64,000 bases of DNA from Coriolopsis trogii (Eukaryota; Basidiomycota; Agaricomycetes; Polyporales; Polyporaceae), in contig JAHYIO010000023.1 of assembly GCA_020543525.1 (NCBI GenBank), positions 620,001 through 684,000 on the forward strand, read 5' to 3'. How positions within the stretch are numbered: position 1 is the first letter of the stretch; each line of letters opens with the position of its first letter. Position numbers and translations under genes: made by a program. Below, piece by piece: positions 58,274 through 64,000 of the stretch. The notes under the pieces are model-generated. The model was not told the DNA's origin. It ran no database searches and saw nothing but the letters and a program-made list of their open reading frames with translations.

Positions 58274-61200
58274 CTAGAGCGTGCGTCTACCTGTGGAGAC
58301 CATGAGTGACCGCGGACACGTTGACTGATAGGTCGGTCCACATACAGCGTACAGTGTGCGCATGATGGCTAGCCAGCACTCGGGCGGGCGGACGACGGAG
58401 GAATGGTACCTTCGCGGCCGGGAACGTCCTGGATTGGTCCCAGCATGCTCGTCTCCTCCGGTAGTTGGGGATGAGGGCAACGTGGAGGTTGGTGCGGGCG
58501 TATTGCTTCTTGAGCCGTCGACGCGTCCTGCGCCTCGGACAGAGTTCGTATGCGATGTTTGACTGGGAGAACCTCGTGTTGGCCATCTCGATCCCGGTGG
58601 CAGACCGCTGGGGGTTGAAGTGCCTGGCGTACTGGCTTGTGTGTTCGAGTCCGATAAAACTTGGCGAGCTTCACGAGGTTTGAAAGGAGGAATCGGCACT
58701 ACCCCGGGCCCGGAGGAAGGGGCAGCCTTCACGTTGGTCATACCTTGACCCCGCCGGCCCTTAGTAACGTGCGTGGGTCTACCTCGGACCGCCAACTCCT
58801 GAGTCATTGGACTGCAAGCCTGGGCGTCGTATGACAACTTCAAGTCAAGGGTCCCTAGGATTTGCGTCATTTGGCTAGTGAAGGCAGGTATTGTTGCACC
58901 CTCCGGTTCTCGTGGAGTGTTGCCTAGATTCTTGCTTCTTCCGTCTTCAGACACCGACGATCGAACGTGGTCATACACGGTTAGAAACAATATCCTGGCT
59001 ATGGAAGAAACAATGCTAATGCTTACCGGATTCGTGTTTACCGAAACCATGCCACGACGTGGTACGGCGAAGGCCGTGAACCTCTGTTATACTCCCTAGC
59101 ACGACATGTCAGATGCCCATACTACTAGCACATGACAAAATGGAGAGGAAGCCAGAAGCATACTCACTAGGTTCATGGGGAACGGCCCAAATGTCTGGTA
59201 AATAGTCGTCAGGCTCATGGAAGAAAAGCAACCACACGACGAAATGCGTGGATCATACCTTGCGCAGATACAACATCAGCAAATTGTAACACTTGCCTAT
59301 CAAAGTATGCAAGCCAGCCATGCGGTAACTCCTTTATAACGCCGTCCTGCAACCGAGTTTGCAGGAAGTCCACCGTGATACGGAATACTGCTGGAAGTGG
59401 CGATAGTGAAGCCAGCCGTTCGGCCGACATGGACCTCGTGTCAGTGTACAGCCCCAGTATGTCGTTTAACACACTTCCTAGGTCTTGCGGGAGGGTTTTC
59501 TGCCATTCTTCCTGATCCCCTCGCCAGTCGACTTCCAGATGACACCAAAGATTCCTGGGGTGGCGCAGGACAAATTCCAAGCTGTTGATCAACCGCTGGA
59601 ACGAGTTCACAAACACTTTGTGACAATCGCCTTGGCCCGCTTCGACCTCACGGAACGTCCTGCTCCAGAGTTCACCGACAAAACGGTCCTGAGACAACTT
59701 CGGAAGCACCTCCAAGCCTCCGATATCGACGAGATCGTCGAGAGATATGTGGCCAGCTACCCGCATCGCAGATATGACTAACGCAAAGAGTATATGCTAT
59801 AAGTCAAGAAAGTCTGATGTGATGAGTTTCGGGTTGGAACTCACCTTGATTGGATGTATCTGCATTGTACACTGTGCCCTTCAATGGTATATCACCACGA
59901 ACGAGATACCGTATCTGTCCACGGAGTTCCCTGTACGCCATAGAAGAACCACCCATGCGCTTAGCCAGCACAGCCAGGCACCAGAGGAGGTTGCTGTAGT
60001 CAACCGGAAGCCATTTGTAAGGCGATTGCAAAGTCTGAAGATGTATACAATCTCGAAGGATTTGGTACCTCTCCTGGTCTTTCACCTGTGGGATAGAGAA
60101 GCTCGCTACAAATACCCGTAGAATAATATGCAGAATGAAACCGTGTTGTTGTTCCGAATCGCCCAACTTGAGCGCATAGACGACCTCTCGACAATATGGG
60201 ATGACATCGGATCCGTCCATGTCCCACAGGCAGCGACTGAGATGCCGTTCCAACAATGAGTCCTCGAAGGTCAATCCGGCGGCCGTTTTGGTGAGCTCCC
60301 GATCAAGTCGATGTTTCATAAGACTAACGGCGTCTTTGTCACGGGAGTGCCAGTCATGATACGTGGATGTGGATACTGTAGGCTGGGAAGCAGGTTGAGT
60401 GTTCTTGAAACGCCCAGTCGCTTGCTTGATGATAGGTTTTAAGTACTGGAGTATGATGAGGATACTGAGCGCCTGGGGCGACTGGTAGGGACAGTCGGTG
60501 AACATGGATGGGAGGATTGTCGTGATAGACGTGAATGCGACGAGTATCAAGAGGAAAGCCGTTGCGAGAGCCGCCACAGATTTGTTGAGGTTCCAAAGAA
60601 GGATAAGAAGCCCAACTAGGAAGGGGAGGAGAGCGAATTGCAGGAGGACGGGGAGAACGGCAAGTATCTCGGGGACTTTCCACTTGCGGATACTTTCATG
60701 TCGATATTGCCGCACCCGCGCGGTCTCTTTGGACGTTCCGGCAAGGTGCTGGAGATGCTGGTGCAGCCACTGTCTCACCAAGACTGCCACAGAGGATGCG
60801 GAGAGTGTGCAAACTAGGCTTGAGAACCAAAGCGCATTGAGCGCGACAGCGTAACTCGGGTGTCTGGAGGACGCGGCAGATGGTCGAGTGAATGCTGGAT
60901 GTGTGGAGTTCGCAAAGCTAGGATTGAGCATGAAGGAGCGAAGTTGGGAGGAGATCTGCTCTAGCGCTAGGAAAATGGTGTCGTCGTTGTCCGGTTGTAG
61001 GAGTTTGTACGACTCAACGTTGAACGCCGTCAAAGCGGCGGAGAAAAGACCGGCCTTCGGGACATCAGATAAGGCCAATTCACTGACCGAAGTGGATACC
61101 CACAAAGACGAGGGACACGTCGATCTCTTGGATCCACCTCTCGACGATATCTTTGTCGTGACGCGCAAGGGTCTCGGCACAATATCTCCATGACTCATCT

Positions 61201-61418
61201 CTCTCGTCCTCGGTGAAAGGGCATCTGAGAGGGGCCTAGTAGATCTCCCAGTTTAGTAAGTGGTGTACATACATCAGGACGAGGATACTCACAGCAAGCC
61301 CTTCACCATTTGCAGTACTAGTAGACGCTTGCGATGTCCGACTTTCTTCAGATGCTTCGTGTAGAGCATGCTGCATGGCTGTCGCCAGCGCGTCTAGCTT
61401 CTCCCAGTTCGGCCACAT
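58274..61418 (-). CDS. DUF6535 domain membrane protein
   Basis: Member of a family expanded in Agaricomycetes with an N-terminal DUF6535 membrane domain; function unknown. The start gives MWPNWEKLDALATAMQHALH. The next exon reads CPFTEDERDESWRYCAETLA and WIQEIDVSLVF. A 49-nt intron precedes AGLFSAALTAFNVESYKLLQ, the family signature. Membrane segments include LNALWFSSLVCTLSASSVAV, VLVRQWLHQHLQH, ILAVLPVLLQFALLPFLVGL and ATAFLLILVAFTSITTILP. A long soluble part follows through FEDSLLERHLSRCLW and VRVAGHISLDDLVDIGGLEV. Small exons (IWAVPHEP, SITEVHGLRRTTSWHGF) lead via a 44-nt intron into a Ser/Pro/Thr-rich tail ending VSTGRRTL. The last third of the model, including the low-complexity tail, is the least certain. 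Confidence 0.72.
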
Positions 61419-61974
61419 TCGGCATAGAATGTGTGGGGTTATCTTCCTTCAGTTGAGGCAAGGGGGAGGGCAAGAAAGCGATCGGCCACTTGTTGCACTA
61501 CCTATAAGCAAAAGCAAGCAGCGCCTGGCACTGTCCACCACGAGGCCTAAGAGATAACACCTCACATGCGGTGTGCTTCCATTCCAACGGTCTTTCCAGT
61601 TACGACTCTCTGCAGACACCATGTACACATGTGTCCGTCCAGTTCTCTTGGGTGAAGTCCAGGTTCTATCGCTTTGGGAAGGAAACTCACCAGCTTTGAC
61701 AACCCTGGAAATGCATGAGGTGCACCATCTAATCGATAGTGGGCTGTGGGATTTTTGAGTACGTGAACATTGTAGGATGAGAAGGTAATGAATCAAACAC
61801 GTTCATAAACAGAACGACAAGCGATGGGCGGCAAATCGTTCCAGCCGCCATCGCGTTTCCAGGGCTTCCAATTAACTGAAGAGAGAAGAAGGCCTTGATT
61901 CAGCACCGGAAGCCTGTAGACAGTTGCTTTGTAAAGTATGAAATCCGCAATACCACTATAGAGCGATATGAGAG
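61419..61974. other. Spacer before the GMC oxidoreductase gene
   Basis: About 560 bp between two minus-strand genes: upstream of the DUF6535 gene and downstream of the oxidoreductase. No coding signal recognised. Confidence 0.5.
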
Positions 61975-64000
61975 TCAAGACTCAAGGCTCTTCCGGACAA
62001 GCGCCGCAGCACGTTCCGCAAGGATGTACGTCGGTCCTTGCGTGTGACCAGACGGAATGAACGGCTGTAATGGAAGCCCCATCCATTAGCGTAACTATCC
62101 CCAGCACGCACGCATACACGCGTGAACCCAATCATGGATAAGAACCACTCACGAAAGCACTCGCGTCCACCACCCTGAGCCCCTTCGTTCCCTTCACCCT
62201 CAGCTCCGCATCGAGCGCGCCCTCGCTGCCCCTCCCCATCGGCACCGTCCCGACCGGGTGATCGACCGTGTCTGAGTTGTCGCGGATGTACGCGTCCAGC
62301 TCCTCGTCCGTCTGCGCCTCGCCGAACGCGCCAAACTCACTCACGACGTAGTCCGCCCACGCAGGCGCGGCGACGAACGCGCGCGCCGCCTTAATCGCCG
62401 CGCGCATGATCGCGACGTCGACGTCGGTCCCGAGGAGGTTCGGGTTCACGAGCGGCGCGGAGAAGGGGTTGGCAGAGGCCAAGGAGACGTTGCCTCCTGT
62501 GGTCAGAAGAAAATGCGGAGTACGCCGATGATCAACATGTCAGAGTTTCATTGAGGAGAGGATCCGTAGGGACGTACGGGAGGTGGGAGAAATGAGGTTT
62601 GTAATCACCGAGAAGAATCGGCCCGTAGCCGGCAGTGGGACTCGCTTCGATGCGTAGTTGTCCTAGAAGAAGGTCCAAGTGCCGCGTCAGCGGGCGCATA
62701 CCAGAAGGTGAGGGGTCGTACACTCAATATCATCTCGAAATTGGCAGACGTCGGCCCCGCACTCGGATTCTCCACACCCAGAGCTGAGAACACGCTTGGG
62801 TCCGCTTGGAACCACCCGAACTGGTTGGTCGGAGTGAGTCCCATCAACCCCGTGCCGTTGATCATCCAGAGCTGTAGCATCTCTTGTTGGAAAGTCGCGT
62901 TACGGTGGAGGTCGTCGAGAGTAAAATCGGCGTTGACCAGCCACGAATTTCCAAGGAAAACATGATCCTGATAAGATACGCGAGATTAAAGAATATGTTC
63001 ATGGTAGGTTTCCGAAGAGGCTCACCTGCAAATTCTTCCCAACCGCGGGAAGCTTCACGAGGGGCTTGATTCCAACCGAGGCGAGGTGCGCAGGGTCCCC
63101 GATACCTGACAACATCACTGTACGCGCCAGACGTGAGAGCCTGAATCTGGGCGGTGAGGAGATACACACAAATCTGGGGAGTGTTCACAGCGCCTGCAGA
63201 CAAGATGATCTCTTTGGTCGCTTTCAGTGTGTGCACCGTCCCTGTGTGCAAACAAGTTAGGAGACAAAAATTTGTGAGAGGTCACGATATCTTACCGTTC
63301 TCTGTCTGAGCGAATTGCACTCCACGCATGTCCGGGAGCCCTGAGACGTTACCGACCGGGACAAGTTTCGTGACGCGCGTGTTGACCAGGATATCAAGAT
63401 TCGGCCTGTTGAACGCATGAGCTAAGTAGGAGCTCGCGGATGTCACGCGATGGCCATTGCTAATCTGAGGAGATGATCAGATCTCCCGTACGGTGCGTGG
63501 CGTGTTCGCTCACAGTGGACTGTGTCCAACCTAGAAGAGTGCGTTATGAGTTCTACGAAGATAGCGTAGGGAGATTATGCACGTACTGATGCCGATCGTG
63601 TCTCCAGAGTTGTAATCCAAATTGAAAGGGAATTGCTCCGGAAGCTCAGCCGACGCTGCAAGCCCGCGAGGGTCAATTGCCAGGGATACTCCTGGAACGC
63701 TGATGTTCACGACACCTGCAAGATGATTAGATTCCATTAATGCTTGATGAATGGGAAAACAGACCGTTGGGGTTATGGAGCTTGGGGTTGAATTGACCAG
63801 TAGTGTTATGTCCGTCGGTTGGGGCGGTCATTTTGTCAACCTGCGACAAATGAGTGGAAATTGTTGATAGTATGGACGCCGTCACCTTGAATATGAAGGG
63901 GAGCATCTTCTTCCACGACCATCTATCATCTCCAGACAAGTTTGCAAAGCGGTCCCAGTCGTCCGTAGTTCCACGGCAGAAAATCATCAGGTCTGCATGG
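61975..64000 (-). CDS. GMC oxidoreductase, aryl-alcohol-oxidase-like (5' end beyond right edge)
   Basis: FAD-dependent glucose-methanol-choline oxidoreductase. In wood-decay fungi such enzymes (aryl-alcohol oxidase, methanol or glucose oxidase) produce peroxide, often outside the cell. At the right edge the frame reads MIFCRGTTDDWDRFANLSGD then DRWSWKKMLPFIFK, a typical AAO-like segment; the N-terminal FAD-binding part is missing. Other motifs are HTLKATKEIILSAGAVNTPQ (GMC signature 2), ADYVVSEFGAFGEAQTDEEL and VDHPVGTVPMGRGSEGALDA with the catalytic His. Then RVKGTKGLRVVDASAF and IPSGHTQGPTYILAERAAAL follow with the second active-site His. The protein ends VRKSLES and TGA at 61975. Several short introns. 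Both active-site histidines are present. The signal peptide, if any, is outside the window. Confidence 0.86.

Overview
The window is nuclear DNA of a filamentous basidiomycete, most likely an Agaricomycete (polypore-like). The genes carry many 45-80 nt GT-AG introns. Several families typical of this group are present: DUF6533-type seven-transmembrane proteins, a DUF6535 protein, etherase-type glutathione S-transferases (GSTs) and an aryl-alcohol-oxidase-like GMC oxidoreductase. I see no prokaryotic operons, CRISPR arrays or convincing tRNA/rRNA genes. Exon positions come from reading splice sites and frames by eye. Ranges given for multi-exon genes run from start codon to stop codon and include introns.

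Left part (1-22.8 kb), mostly housekeeping and metabolism: a partial AidB-like acyl-CoA dehydrogenase (-), a TmpA-like membrane flavoprotein (-), a hotdog thioesterase (+), a derlin (-), a DUF4436-like membrane protein (-), a SET/MYND lysine methyltransferase (-), a PPWD1-type WD40-cyclophilin (-), a small heat-shock protein (+), a histone-fold protein (-) and a 2-oxoglutarate/Fe(II) oxygenase (+).

Middle part (22.8-39.6 kb), a transposon-battered accessory region: three GST paralogues surround a VNX1-type vacuolar cation/H+ exchanger. Only the middle GST (27141-28008) is intact. The first is split by a 1.8-kb inverted-repeat element. The third carries a TA-flanked mariner-type MITE in exon 1 and a hAT-type MITE in exon 2, and the hAT insertion keeps the reading frame. 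A CACTA-type element lies just upstream. A further hAT-type MITE cuts off the C-terminal tail of a second histone-fold gene (36705-37343), and another sits in the promoter of the heat-shock gene at 17.7-18.3 kb. No transposase is recognisable, so all look non-autonomous. Their target duplications and the undamaged host frames allow the pre-insertion genes to be inferred.

Right part (39.6-64 kb): two DUF6533-type seven-TM paralogues sharing a 13-nt microexon flank a DDB1 gene. These are followed by a HIT-domain protein and a methyltransferase-like protein transcribed divergently from a 405-bp gap, a third seven-TM protein, a long gene-poor stretch, a DUF6535 protein and a GMC oxidoreductase running off the right edge.

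The main biological story is the inactivation of detoxification (GST) and chromatin genes by several unrelated families of small DNA transposons in about 21 kb (17.7-37.9 kb). I did not find evidence for a wholly new enzymatic system.
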